Shown: positions 27,213-35,970, numbered from the stretch's first letter. The stretch is 64,000 nt of DNA from Cytobacillus depressus (GCF_008923245.1 NZ_WBOS01000010.1:62001-126000); one strand, 5' to 3'. Numbers and translations: made by a program. The notes: a model not told the origin generated them from the sequence alone.

Positions 27213-27608
27213 ATGAATGGTTCATAGTACGCGTCTTCCAAGTTCACCCACGAAAACGAGTGACATGAACGAATCATGGGACGTGTTTTTCATGGGTTAC
27301 ACTAAAAACGAGCGTCATGAACACTTCATAGGACGTGCTTTCCAAGGGCTACACCTAAACGAGCGTCATGAGCACTTTATAGTACGCGTTTTCCAAGGGC
27401 TTCGACTAAAACGAGTGCCATGAACCATTCATAGTACGTGTTTCTTAAGTTCACAACCGAAAATGAGCGCCATGAACCATTCATGGAATGCGTTTTTCAA
27501 GTTCACAAACGAAAACGAGTACCATGAACACTTCATATAGTGGTTTTTCCAAAGGTAACACCGAAAACGGTCACCATGAACGATTCATAGTGCGCACTTT
27601 CTAATCAA
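27213..27608. repeat. 52-bp tandem repeat array upstream of capB
   Basis: Seven full units and one partial. ATGA-type unit starts lie at about 27213, 27265, 27317, 27368, 27420, 27472, 27524 and 27576, a period of 51-52 bp. Each unit holds the near-palindrome GAAAACGAGTGCCATGAA, a 3-nt loop, then TTCATAGTACGTGTTTTC, joined by a spacer like CAAGTTCACAAC. Units differ by scattered substitutions, many of which keep the stem. There are no spacers between units, so it is not CRISPR. It lies in the capB 5' region, starting 34 nt from the ATG. Confidence 0.9.
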
Positions 27609-27741
27609 TCACTAACCCCACCCCCAAAATGGGAACTCCAAACTTCCGAATAATCTGTCTCTTTTTGTTGGATTTACGGTTAATACGTCAACATATGAAT
27701 TAACAGAGCCTTAACTAAAAGAAACAAATTAGTGTGGTTTT

Positions 27742-27776
27742 AAGTTCAACTCGTGAATAATAGTCGAACTTTTTTT
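27742..27776 (+). terminator. Orphan plus-strand terminator
   Basis: AAGTTCAACT, a loop, AGTCGAACTT with one mismatch, then TTTTTTT. The only plus-strand material upstream is the 52-bp repeat array, so it may end a non-coding RNA covering the array. Confidence 0.5.
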
Positions 27777-27982
27777 CATTTATGTATATCCCTTTGCAAT
27801 GACGATAATAAGTCTTAAAAGAGGGGATTTCAATATTATTCCACGCTTTTTTACCAAATCGTTATTTATGAGACAATCTTTATAGAACTGAAATATTGGT
27901 GTGCTTATTGAAATCTTAAAATGTGATTACTTCAATGAATTATTCCGGAATTCAACTTCATTTTTTCAAACAAATACTAAAA

Positions 27983-28019
27983 AAAACCTTTACCCAACTA
28001 GTTGTCAGGTAAAGGTTTT
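27983..28019. terminator. Symmetric terminator
   Basis: AAAACCTTTACC, a 13-nt loop, GGTAAAGGTTTT, a perfect 12-bp stem with A/T tails on both sides. It could stop the DUF2238 transcript from the right before it reaches capB. Confidence 0.75.
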
Positions 28020-28308
28020 ATACTAGGTTAACCCATTATATTTGTTGTTTATATTCAATTGACATACATGGTGTATTGGAACGCAAAATGCAAATGGTAA
28101 ATTTGTTAATATAGTTATTATTTTAATATAATTGTAATATTTCTAGTAATTACCTGCGTTTACGGCTAAAGAAAAACACATTTTTAACAATTTTGTAATG
28201 TGATTAGGTGGATAAAAATGGCATTACCCAAAAAATACCAAGGCTACTAAATTCTTTCGACAAAATTCGATTCGTGACAGGTAGTCGTTCAGTATCTATT
28301 TTTCTTTT

Positions 28309-28932
28309 TTATCTATTAAAATTATTTGGTCCAGAAATCTTTTTTCTTAGCTGCTTAGTATGGAGATTTGAAAAGGTAAGTAGCGCAAGTATGGCACCAA
28401 TGAATGATAGGAACATATCCCACTGTGTATCCCAAACATCACCTTGAGTTCCTAGAAAGTCCTCTGATACTTTTCCGCCTTTTATTATGACAGAGCCTAA
28501 CCATTCTATAATTTCATATAGGGCGGAAATGGCAAGGGTAATACTTAATGTAACCGTATATAACCATATTCCTTTCGTAAGGGGTGATCTCCGTATCAAT
28601 ATTTCTCTTATCACAATCGCCAATAAACCTTTTAGGAAATGCCCAAACCGATCATAGTCATTTCGTTTCAGATCAAAATAATCTTTTATCCAATTAAAAA
28701 GAGGAACCTTTGGGAAAGTATAATGCCCGCCTATGAACATCATGATCGAAAGAATAGCAATAATGAAATAGGATAATGTGGTAAGGCGGAACTTACTATA
28801 TGTAGTAATCGCGATGATCAGTATTGTTACGGCTGGAAGTACTTCGAGTGTCCAATTGAAGTATCGAACTGGCCGAATAGCCGACCAAATAAAAACTGTA
28901 ATAACAATCAGCAGTAATATAATATGAATCAT
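28309..28932 (-). CDS. DUF2238 / YjdF-like membrane protein
   Basis: About 207 residues from the ATG at 28932. Five to six membrane helices. Conserved DUF2238 blocks are GGHYTFPKVPLFNWIKDYFD, NDYDRFGHFLKGL, ALYEIIEWLGS and FLGTQGDVWDTQWDM. Function is not established. The frame continues up to 29049, but that part has no ribosome binding site and is not membrane-like; GGAAGAG is near the ATG chosen. It appears monocistronic. Confidence 0.82.
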   Translation of the reverse strand: MIHIILLLIVITVFIWSAIRPVRYFNWTLEVLPAVTILIIAITTYSKFRLTTLSYFIIAILSIMMFIGGHYTFPKVPLFNWIKDYFDLKRNDYDRFGHFLKGLLAIVIREILIRRSPLTKGIWLYTVTLSITLAISALYEIIEWLGSVIIKGGKVSEDFLGTQGDVWDTQWDMFLSFIGAILALLTFSNLHTKQLRKKISGPNNFNR

Positions 28933-29191
28933 TGTACTTTTATCTCTTCCCACTTTCCTCACCCCTGTAAATATCTTTTCCCTTGTAACGAAAGGAACCT
29001 TTCTAGCTGCATCCCATGGACAAAAGAACATTTTTTTTATGTTGTCCATCGTGTCATTTAATTATCAAAAACGAGTATATTGGGGGACATATCAAACATT
29101 GCCAGCATCTTTAATCCCCTTAAAGCAAATATTAGATGGTGGATGGTGAAAAACATCGCTTTCCAAAATTCTCTTAGGGGAGTGTTTGTAA

Positions 29192-29485
29192 TTGAATAAC
29201 TGGATACAATTACTTTTCAGGTTAGGGAGAAGACAAAACCTTTTAAATATGTTTGGCAGAAGAAGAAATAATAGAGGGATGATGTGGGCGTCTTTGTTAG
29301 GTCTAGGAGCTAGTGCAGCTGCTTATGGCTTAGGAAGGAATCGAAAAAACAATATGCAGAATCCCGTTCAAAACTTAATGAATAATTTTCAATTTAGAAG
29401 CGCTGGCCAAATGCCAAAAATGGCCAATTTAACGGAGTTTGCAAAGGAATTAGTACCTAACAGAGGTTCAAATACAAACAAATAA
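29192..29485 (+). CDS. Small hypothetical protein, basic N-terminal half
   Basis: 97 residues from a TTG at 29192 with GGGGAG 9 nt upstream. It begins NNWIQLLFRLGRRQNLL, has an Arg/Asn-rich turn (GRRRNNRG), then one hydrophobic Ala/Gly-rich helix (MMWASLLGLGASAAAYGLG) and a polar tail with Asn and Gln. I recognise the type from uncharacterised Bacillus proteins but know no function. A terminator follows, so it is a single-gene unit. Confidence 0.7.
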   Translation: MNNWIQLLFRLGRRQNLLNMFGRRRNNRGMMWASLLGLGASAAAYGLGRNRKNNMQNPVQNLMNNFQFRSAGQMPKMANLTEFAKELVPNRGSNTNK

Positions 29486-29498
29486 TTTTTTTAAATCA

Positions 29499-29524
29499 AA
29501 ATGCCCACTACAATGTGGGCATTT
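29499..29524. terminator. Bidirectional terminator
   Basis: AAATGCCCAC, a 6-nt loop, GTGGGCATTT, with T-rich tails on both sides. It lies between convergent genes. Confidence 0.8.
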
Positions 29525-29536
29525 ATTTTCGCTATA

Positions 29537-30262
29537 TCAGTAAAGTAGCCTTGCTGTTAATGGCAAATGATCAGAGGCTTTTGACATATTAGTTAAAACC
29601 TTTGCTTCAACAACTTTAACATTTTGGCTGACAAATATATAATCCAACCTAGTTCTTGGACGATGTGACGGATAAGTGTGGCCTGCTCCTATTCCCTCAG
29701 TATACCAAGCATCTTGAAAACTCCTAGTCAATTTTCTCCATCCTCTTGATCCAGGTCTCATATTCCAATCTCCCATGATGATAATAGGATGGGGATTCTT
29801 ATTATGCTTACTCACGATGAAGTCCGTTTGCATTTTATGTAGAAAGGGATTAAGACTTAAATGGGTAACATTAACTTGAAATAACTGTTTGTTTATTTGA
29901 ATGGCTACGTCCAGTAATGATCTTCCTTCGACTAGACCAGGTATATAGTTAAATGAATGGCTTTTCTTTGTTACAATCGGATATCGAGATAAAAGGGCGT
30001 TCCCATATTGCCGTACCTTTGTTGAATTCTTAGATTTTATTGAAATAGACGGACTAAAAGCATGCTCCATATTTAGTTGATTCGCAAGCCAGCTGATTTG
30101 GTCTTCATAGAGACTTCGTTTTGAGAAATGTTTATCGACCTCATTAAGACCTACGAGATCAGCATCAGATTTATCAATAACTTCAGCAATTCTGTATAGA
30201 TCGACCTGTTTATCAATTCCCTTGCCATGATGAATGTTATAGGTAATTACGTTAATCTCCAA
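29537..30262 (-). CDS. Endonuclease/exonuclease/phosphatase family protein
   Basis: About 241 residues. EEP-fold motifs in order: VITYNIHHGKG, DLVGLNEVD (metal-binding Glu), IIMGDWNMRPGS, and RLDYIFVS...ASDHLPL (catalytic Asp-His). It is a metal-dependent phosphodiesterase; the substrate could be nucleic acid, phospholipid or phosphoinositide-like. I prefer the TTG at 30262, which has GGGAGAGA 6 nt upstream, over the ATG at 30304 without a site. No signal peptide with this start. Confidence 0.83.
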   Translation of the reverse strand: MEINVITYNIHHGKGIDKQVDLYRIAEVIDKSDADLVGLNEVDKHFSKRSLYEDQISWLANQLNMEHAFSPSISIKSKNSTKVRQYGNALLSRYPIVTKKSHSFNYIPGLVEGRSLLDVAIQINKQLFQVNVTHLSLNPFLHKMQTDFIVSKHNKNPHPIIIMGDWNMRPGSRGWRKLTRSFQDAWYTEGIGAGHTYPSHRPRTRLDYIFVSQNVKVVEAKVLTNMSKASDHLPLTARLLY

Positions 30263-30431
30263 AATTCTCTCTCCCAAATTAATATTCAACTCATTTATCC
30301 CCATAAATACGAAAAAAAACCCCAGAAAATATTTTGATAAGTATTTGAAATCATCTTTAGAAAAGATGTTTTTATTAGCTGCATTGTAAATACTATTTAA
30401 GGATTACATTAAAGTAAGGGGTTTTTCCATC

Positions 30432-31568
30432 TTGAGTAAAAAGGTCTTGATACTATCTGAAGCTATTGGGGATGGGCATACTAAAGCAGCAGAAGGGTTA
30501 ATGCAAGGAATTTCTCATCTTGCTCCATCTATTCAAACACAGATTCTAGAGGTAGGCCAGACACTTCATCCTCTTACTTCAAAGCTGCTAGTTAACTCTT
30601 ACCTCAAAATGATTTCCCTTTCTCCTTCAATATGGAGAAAATTGTATCAATATAAACAAAACCAGCCTCTTTCTGATTGGAAAAAATCAGTTATTTACCA
30701 ACTGTTTCATCGCCGGATTGAGGTTATTATTGAACAGGAAAAGCCTCATCTTGTCATCTGCACTCATCCTTTTACTAGTTCATCTTTATCAAGATTAAAA
30801 AGGCTTGGTCATACCTTTACTCTTTGCACGGTCATAACAGATTTTCATGTTCATGGAGCATGGGTTCATTCTGAGGTAGATATTTATTTAGTATCCAGTG
30901 AAGATATATCTACTCAATTAATGCAAATGGGAATTCCAGAAAATCGCCTTATCGCTACAGGATTGCCTATAAGTTCGAATTTTTGGCTCAGAAAAAACAA
31001 ACAGGAAATACGAAAAAAATTAAAACTAAAAAATATGCCTTCTGTATTGGTAATGGGAGGGGGATTAGGATTAGGTGGAATCCAGCAGCTTGCCAACGAA
31101 CTTATAAAATGGAAAGAAAAGATTCAAGTAATCATATGCACTGGAAGGAATGAAAAACTAAGAAGAACCTTGTTGAAAAACAAAATGGTTCATCATCCTC
31201 ATGTTCATATTATTGGGTTTGTTGAACATATTGACGAATGGATGATTGCGGCTGATTTACTTATTACAAAACCAGGTGGATTGACCTGTTATGAGGCATT
31301 ATCAAAAGGGCTGCCTCTGTATATTTATCAACCAATTCCCGGTCATGAAGAAGGAAATTGTGATTATTTAGTAAAAAATCGTTTGGCCATTCAAATTGAT
31401 GGATTAAATCATATCGACGAATTAATAGGGAATTTGCTTATTTCCTCAACTGAGATGCAGTTTTTGCAAGAAAGGATAAGGGAATTCCAACAAAATGTAG
31501 ATCCACTAGCGAGTGCTGAGTTTATCATTAATCTTCTTCGTCAAACTAGAGTTCATTACCAAATTTAG
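30432..31568 (+). CDS. MurG/UgtP-like glycosyltransferase (GT28 type)
   Basis: 378 residues. The N-terminal LILSEAIGDGHTKAAEGL is the MGDG-synthase-like motif of UgtP/YkoN-type enzymes. The donor-binding C-terminal half has VMGGGLGLGG, IGFVEHIDEWMIAADLLITKPGGLTCYEALSKGLPL and PIPGHEEGN. Such enzymes transfer sugar from UDP-sugars to membrane lipids at the cytosolic face. The start is TTG at 30432 with AAGTAAGGGG 10 nt upstream. Acceptor unknown; diacylglycerol is likely by family. Confidence 0.85.
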   Translation: MSKKVLILSEAIGDGHTKAAEGLMQGISHLAPSIQTQILEVGQTLHPLTSKLLVNSYLKMISLSPSIWRKLYQYKQNQPLSDWKKSVIYQLFHRRIEVIIEQEKPHLVICTHPFTSSSLSRLKRLGHTFTLCTVITDFHVHGAWVHSEVDIYLVSSEDISTQLMQMGIPENRLIATGLPISSNFWLRKNKQEIRKKLKLKNMPSVLVMGGGLGLGGIQQLANELIKWKEKIQVIICTGRNEKLRRTLLKNKMVHHPHVHIIGFVEHIDEWMIAADLLITKPGGLTCYEALSKGLPLYIYQPIPGHEEGNCDYLVKNRLAIQIDGLNHIDELIGNLLISSTEMQFLQERIREFQQNVDPLASAEFIINLLRQTRVHYQI

Positions 31569-31680
31569 ACATGAAAACCTAATTCCGTAGAAACATAAAA
31601 TGGTAACATATATTTTTTTAAGAGCGACATCCTATATATTGTTCGAAAAATTATTTCGATACATTAAGGAGGATTCACAA

Positions 31681-31884
31681 ATGACAGTAATCACAAACAT
31701 AAAACAAACGATAGCAGGGTTAAAAAGTGCACAAGCAAGCTTAGAAGGATTTGCGCTTGAAACTGACAACCAACAAGCAAAACAACTTTATAAAAATACG
31801 GCTCAACAAACACAATTAATTATTGACCAACTAAATCCTCGACTTCAGCAAGTGGAGCAGGAAGAACCACAATATAAGCAGTAA
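31681..31884 (+). CDS. DUF1657 family protein
   Basis: 67 residues, MTVITNIKQTIAGLKSAQAS at the start. It is helical and rich in Gln, with AQQTQLIIDQLNPRLQQVEQEEP near the end. AAGGAGG stands 9 nt before the ATG at 31681; the longer frame from 31600 has no site. DUF1657 proteins are common in spore-formers, often near spoVA-type genes, with unknown function. A strong terminator follows. Confidence 0.85.
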   Translation: MTVITNIKQTIAGLKSAQASLEGFALETDNQQAKQLYKNTAQQTQLIIDQLNPRLQQVEQEEPQYKQ

Positions 31885-31894
31885 ACAAAGTTTG

Positions 31895-31920
31895 AAAAGA
31901 CCGTTTCTTAACGGTCTTTT
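31895..31920 (+). terminator. Terminator after the DUF1657 gene
   Basis: AAAAGACCGT, a 6-nt loop, ACGGTCTTTT, then TT. Perfect 10-bp stem. Confidence 0.85.
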
Positions 31921-31931
31921 TTCAATTCATT

Positions 31932-31968
31932 CAAGAAAGAGCCAATCAAATCGAATTGGCTCTTCTTG
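31932..31968 (-). terminator. Terminator after the WrbA-like gene
   Basis: CAAGAAAGAGCCAAT and ATTGGCTCTTCTTG form a 14-bp stem with one bulge and an 8-nt loop, just beyond the stop of the quinone reductase on the minus strand. Confidence 0.65.
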
Positions 31969-31976
31969 AAATATGC

Positions 31977-32588
31977 TTATTGATTTCCTTTTTTAACCCA
32001 TTCCGCAACTGTAACAGTACGTTTGGCTTGATGCTTAACAGCACCTTGAACGTCCTCGATCATTTTACCATCTTGACCGACTGTAACACTTGTGCCGTAT
32101 GGGTTTCCACCTGCACCAAAGATCACTGGATCCGTGTAACCAGGAGTGGCAATAATCGCACCCCAGTGCATCATAGAAGTATATAAGGATAACAATGTAG
32201 CTTCTTGACCACCATGTGGATTTTGTGCAGAAGTCATCGCACTTACCACTTTGTTCACTGTTTTACCAGAAGCCCATAGTCCGCCTTGAGTATCAAGGAA
32301 TTGCTTCATTTGTGATGGCATGTTGCCAAAGCGCGTTGGAACACTAAAGATGATGGCGTCTGCCCATTCCATGTCAGCTGATGTTGCTACTGGAACGTCT
32401 TTTGTTGCGTCGACAGTTGCTTTCCATGCTTCATTTCCTGCAATAACAGATTCAGGTGCTAATTCTTGTACTTTTAATATTTTCACTTCAGCACCAGCTT
32501 CTTTTGCGCCTTCTGCAGCCCATTTTGCTAATTGATAGTTTGTTCCACCCATGCTATAAAAAACTACTGCTAATTTAACGTTTGTCAT
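31977..32588 (-). CDS. WrbA-like NAD(P)H:quinone oxidoreductase
   Basis: 203 residues from the ATG at 32588 (AAAGGAG, 9 nt). A flavodoxin-like fold: KLAVVFYSMGGTNYQLAKWAAEG binds FMN phosphate, SVPTRFGNMPSQMKQFLD and GGQEATLLSLYTSMMHWG follow. It reduces quinones by two electrons, avoiding semiquinones. An in-frame ATG at 32636 with AAGGTG would add MGFLDKLFGKSKEMEK; both starts are possible. A palindrome like the MhqR box lies upstream at 32769, so it is probably in the same regulon as the next three genes. Confidence 0.88.
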   Translation of the reverse strand: MTNVKLAVVFYSMGGTNYQLAKWAAEGAKEAGAEVKILKVQELAPESVIAGNEAWKATVDATKDVPVATSADMEWADAIIFSVPTRFGNMPSQMKQFLDTQGGLWASGKTVNKVVSAMTSAQNPHGGQEATLLSLYTSMMHWGAIIATPGYTDPVIFGAGGNPYGTSVTVGQDGKMIEDVQGAVKHQAKRTVTVAEWVKKGNQ

Positions 32589-32768
32589 CTTTTCCATCTC
32601 CTTTGATTTTCCAAACAACTTGTCTAAAAAGCCCATATATGACACCTTCCATTTGTTAGTTTTTAAAAACGCTTATTAGAACCACCCCCATTGAAAACAA
32701 ATAATTTTCAATGCTTACTGTTCTCTTATTCCCTATTACAAGGAATTTAATACTACACCAGTTTCATG

Positions 32769-32786
32769 CCTCTTGAACTCGAGATA
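32769..32786 (-). promoter_or_regulatory. Candidate MhqR operator, copy upstream of the quinone reductase
   Basis: CTCTTGAACTCGAGATA, a near-palindrome fitting the TATCTCGAATTCGAGATA pattern I recall for B. subtilis MhqR. Confidence 0.5.
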
Positions 32787-33725
32787 TTAATTTATTTCTT
32801 TCACCTTAATCGGTATCAATCTGCGTTCAAGTTCCTCTCTATATTGTTCATACTGTACAGGCAGCATTAACTGCTCCCCCATTGTTTCTTGTGATTCATC
32901 ATGAGCAAATCCAGGAGGATCTGTTGCGATTTCAAATAAAATTTCTCCATGTTCTCTAAAATAAATAGCATTAAAATAATTTCTATCTTGAACAGGCGTT
33001 ACAGCATAGCCATTTGCTGCAACATATTTCTGCCATTCCAATTGATCATTGTCATCGCTCGCTCTCCAAGCGATATGATGAACAGTACCAACACCCATTT
33101 GACCTCTACCCGTTGGAATTGCTTTTAGGTCGATTATATTTCCAATATCAGCTGAAGAGCGGAAGCGGATAAAGTCTCCTTCTTTTCCAATGAGTTCAAG
33201 TCCCATTACCTGCTCTAACAATTCTGCTGTTTTATCTGGATGAGCGGAAAATAATGTTGCACCACCGAAGCCTTTAATCGCTACTTCTGGAGTTACGCCT
33301 CCAAAGTTCCACGTATTGACTTCCCCTTCATCCCGCTCCACAATTTCCAAGTGCAAACCATGTGGATCATCGAATGCTAAATACTGTTCGCCAAACCGTT
33401 TTAATTTAGAAAAAGAAACATTGAACTTCTCTAATCTCTCTTCCCAGAAACTCATGGCACCTTTAGGAACGGCATAAGAAGTAACGCCTACTTGACCGTC
33501 GCCAATCCTTCCTTGATACGCATTTGCCCATGGAAAAAACGTAATAATCGTTCCTGGTTTACCGCCTTCATCACCAAAATAGAGGTGATATGTGCCTGGA
33601 TCATCAAAGTTTACTGTTTGTTTCACTAAACGCAGTCCGAGAACTCCCGCGTAGAAATCTACATTCTCTTGTGGATGACCTACTATGGCAGAAATATGGT
33701 GGATGCCCATTGTCTTTTTATTCAT
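32787..33725 (-). CDS. mhqO: Ring-cleaving dioxygenase (MhqO-like, VOC superfamily)
   Basis: 312 residues, two glyoxalase/bleomycin-resistance-type modules: GIHHISAIVGHPQENVDFYAGVLGLRLVK at the start, and GGATLFSAHPDKTAELLEQVMGLEL with VHHIAWRASDD in the middle. Metal ligands are expected from the His of HHI, from VHHIAW and from a Glu near EILFEIATDPPGF. Relatives such as B. subtilis MhqO are induced by hydroquinones and are thought to cleave the aromatic ring. ATG at 33725. It follows doxX and is probably co-transcribed with it. Confidence 0.88.
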   Translation of the reverse strand: MNKKTMGIHHISAIVGHPQENVDFYAGVLGLRLVKQTVNFDDPGTYHLYFGDEGGKPGTIITFFPWANAYQGRIGDGQVGVTSYAVPKGAMSFWEERLEKFNVSFSKLKRFGEQYLAFDDPHGLHLEIVERDEGEVNTWNFGGVTPEVAIKGFGGATLFSAHPDKTAELLEQVMGLELIGKEGDFIRFRSSADIGNIIDLKAIPTGRGQMGVGTVHHIAWRASDDNDQLEWQKYVAANGYAVTPVQDRNYFNAIYFREHGEILFEIATDPPGFAHDESQETMGEQLMLPVQYEQYREELERRLIPIKVKEIN

Positions 33726-33765
33726 TTTAATTTCCCTCCCTTTTAATAAATTTGTTTTAATCTAA

Positions 33766-33780
33766 GGGACAGGTACCCCA
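33766..33780. repeat. Dispersed GGGACAGGTACCCC motif
   Basis: One copy of the short palindromic motif family seen at 1707, 22469 and 46223, here between doxX and the dioxygenase gene. Confidence 0.45.
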
Positions 33781-33847
33781 TCCTTTCTCCTTGGCAGCCA
33801 TTATGAAAAGCATAGCTAATAACGAAGCCTTTCTTTTCACTTCATTT

Positions 33848-34246
33848 CTAGAATAAAAAAGCATCAAGACTATACTGGCCTGCACCGATTAAAGCAATAG
33901 CAACCGCAACTGCAAGCACCGTTAAGTTATATTCATATCCATTTGAAGTCGCCCATAATCCGTTAGGACCGTGAACCTTAAAGATAGCTATGAGCATGGT
34001 TCCTGCAATTATAATTCCTGCAAGTGGGGTTAAAAGACCTAAAGCAAACAATATTCCACCAATAAGCTCTGCTAATCCTGCGAAGAGTGCCATCGTTACT
34101 CCTGGCTTCATTCCAATGGAGTCAAACCAGCCTCCTGTACCCTTTAACCCATAACCACCAAACCAGCCAAATAATTTTTGAGCACCATGGCCAATGAATA
34201 AAATTCCAATTACTAAACGAATAATTAATAAACCAATATTTATCAT
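33848..34246 (-). CDS. mhqP: DoxX family membrane protein (MhqP-like)
   Basis: 132 residues, four membrane helices. RLVIGILFIGHGAQKLFGWFGGYGLKGTGGWFDSIGMKPG is the DoxX signature. B. subtilis MhqP and CatD are relatives tied to quinone and catechol stress. A candidate MhqR operator (34270-34289) lies just upstream. ATG with AGGAGG upstream. Confidence 0.88.
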   Translation of the reverse strand: MINIGLLIIRLVIGILFIGHGAQKLFGWFGGYGLKGTGGWFDSIGMKPGVTMALFAGLAELIGGILFALGLLTPLAGIIIAGTMLIAIFKVHGPNGLWATSNGYEYNLTVLAVAVAIALIGAGQYSLDAFLF

Positions 34247-34269
34247 CTATTAATCCTCCTACAAATTTT

Positions 34270-34289
34270 TATCTCGAATCCAAGATATA
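34270..34289 (-). promoter_or_regulatory. Candidate MhqR operator upstream of doxX
   Basis: TATCTCGAATCCAAGATATA, palindromic except for one or two positions, between mhqR and doxX. Confidence 0.55.
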
Positions 34290-34308
34290 TTATTAAAAAA
34301 ATATAAGT

Positions 34309-34731
34309 CTACACATTATTCCTCACCTTTTTCAAAAGATGCACCAATGTCTCTGCCTCATCAGAATCTAGTGAACCAAACAGATCATCAACTAACTCAT
34401 GGTATTTCGGCATGATTTCCTTCATCAATTCTTTTCCCTTATCGGTTAATAACACATGTATCGCCCGGCGGTCATCTGGACAGGCGGTTCGATTCAATAA
34501 TCCTCTTTGTTCTAACTTATCTAAACAATAGGTCATCGAACTGCTCGAAATTAATATGCACTTTCCAATTTGGTGAATGGTTTGTTTCCCTTTTTGATAC
34601 AGTACCTCTAAAACAGAAAATTCCGTTATGCTTAGCTTGTTTTTTGTCATTTCTTCCTTTATTCGCTCATGAATTTCTTTAGATGTTTGCATTAATATCA
34701 AAAAGGGCAAATTCATGCATTTTCTCGCCAT
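34309..34731 (-). CDS. mhqR: MarR-family regulator (MhqR-like)
   Basis: 140 residues, a winged helix of MarR type: SITEFSVLEVLYQKGKQTIHQIGKCILISSSSMTYCLDKLEQRGL, then the wing with CPDDRRAIHVLLTDKGKEL. A cysteine lies in the DNA-binding helix area (KCILIS) and others at residues 5 and about 83. It heads the doxX-dioxygenase group, and an operator palindrome (34763-34782) sits in its own promoter region, so autorepression relieved by electrophilic quinones is likely. GGTGG upstream of ATG. Confidence 0.85.
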   Translation of the reverse strand: MARKCMNLPFLILMQTSKEIHERIKEEMTKNKLSITEFSVLEVLYQKGKQTIHQIGKCILISSSSMTYCLDKLEQRGLLNRTACPDDRRAIHVLLTDKGKELMKEIMPKYHELVDDLFGSLDSDEAETLVHLLKKVRNNV

Positions 34732-34762
34732 TTATTTCACCACCTATAAATCTCGAATTAAA

Positions 34763-34782
34763 TTATCTCTGATTCGAGATAA
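34763..34782 (-). promoter_or_regulatory. Candidate MhqR operator in its own promoter
   Basis: TTATCTCTGATTCGAGATAA, perfect 7-bp arms. A further half-site ATCTCGAATT is at 34750-34759, so two dimers may bind side by side. Confidence 0.6.
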
Positions 34783-35041
34783 TAATAATACTTATCATTT
34801 CTTTTGTCAACAACTTAAAAAAAATAAGATAAGAGCTGACCTTAGTAGCACCTAAGTATATTTCGCACCCCTTGATGACTATAAACAATCTATGTGTCTC
34901 CTAAAAATATACCTTTTACAAATAATTCATACAACTCAAACCAGTAATTAACATTCATTCGATAAAGTTTATATAGAGGATGATAGTTTGTTAGCCCATC
35001 CTATTTTTCTTCAAATAAATATTTTGAGAGGAGAATTTCAA

Positions 35042-35884
35042 ATGAAGGTTGTTTTAATAGGGGATTTACATTATCCAGCAATCGATGAAACAGTTCCAGG
35101 TTTATTTGAAGCACGAGCTAACTTTTATGAATGTTTTATTGACAGATTTTTAGAGGTTGACGCGGATTTACATGTATCACTTGGGGACTTAACGAATTTT
35201 GGCCGTTATTCTGAACTTCAAGGAATTTATACTCATTTAAAAAGAAAAGAGAAGAACTTTATCCACGTTTTAGGGAATCATGATTTATATGCACAGCCAA
35301 GAGAAGATGTGCTGAAAATGACAGGCCAAGCACGCTATCATTCCATCTCAACAGACGAAGCTGTATTTGCATTCTTAGACACTGCAAAGGAAATGGATTT
35401 TGAAGATTGGGGAGGCTGGGTTGACGAAGAGCAATTGCAGTGGTTTGAAAATGTCGTAAAAGAATCTGGATCTAAACCACTCCTCGTTTTTGCCCACCAT
35501 CCTGTATTTAATACGACAAAACGCTCCGATATAGACAAAGGCTCTATCCATCCTAGTATTGATATGTGGAGGATATTAGATCAAAAGGACGGAATCGGTG
35601 TTTATTTTAACGGACATACACATGTTGATTCCATTGTCCGCCAGAAAAACTGGACCTTTGTCCAAACATCTGCATGCCTAGACCAGCAGGCATTCCGTCA
35701 TATAGACATTACTTCTGAAGAGATCATTGTTCAAGCGATTGATGTAAAAAATAATTCACTAATGGAAAGTGCTGCCGTTATTTATAACAATATTAAACAC
35801 TTTTCACATAATCCGATTGCAAGAGGTACCGACGAGGACCGTGAATGCCGGATCCCGCTCATACCAGTTGGAAGTAAAAACTGA
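35042..35884 (+). CDS. Metallophosphoesterase
   Basis: 280 residues from the ATG at 35042 (GAGAGGAG, 8-9 nt). Calcineurin-like metal motifs in order: VLIGDLHYP, SLGDLTNFG, VLGNHDLY, FAHHPVF, FNGHTHVD. It is a cytosolic binuclear-metal phosphodiesterase or phosphatase; cAMP-phosphodiesterase-like enzymes share this pattern, but the substrate is unknown. It stands alone before a bidirectional terminator. Confidence 0.87.
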   Translation: MKVVLIGDLHYPAIDETVPGLFEARANFYECFIDRFLEVDADLHVSLGDLTNFGRYSELQGIYTHLKRKEKNFIHVLGNHDLYAQPREDVLKMTGQARYHSISTDEAVFAFLDTAKEMDFEDWGGWVDEEQLQWFENVVKESGSKPLLVFAHHPVFNTTKRSDIDKGSIHPSIDMWRILDQKDGIGVYFNGHTHVDSIVRQKNWTFVQTSACLDQQAFRHIDITSEEIIVQAIDVKNNSLMESAAVIYNNIKHFSHNPIARGTDEDRECRIPLIPVGSKN

Positions 35885-35970
35885 TTTACCTTTAAAAACC
35901 ACGGACAGATTTACTTTTTCTAGGAACAAATACATATCATCAAGAGTCATAGATCCCGCATATCCATACC

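Larger units (their letters stand above)
27609..28308. other. Gene-free stretch with two orphan terminators
   Basis: No supported gene. A plus-strand terminator lies at 27742-27776 and a symmetric one at 27983-28019. A plus-strand ATG at 28218 with AGGTGG upstream encodes only ten residues (MALPKKYQGY). The capB promoter is probably here but I could not define it. Confidence 0.45.

Noticed and set aside
27217..27423. Plus-strand 68-codon frame over the repeat array with repeated ERHEHFI motifs
   Set aside because: The periodic peptide only mirrors the 52-bp DNA repeat; no ribosome binding site, and the DNA palindromes explain the pattern better.
27213..27608. CRISPR array
   Set aside because: Units are contiguous without unique spacers, differ by many substitutions, and no cas genes are present.
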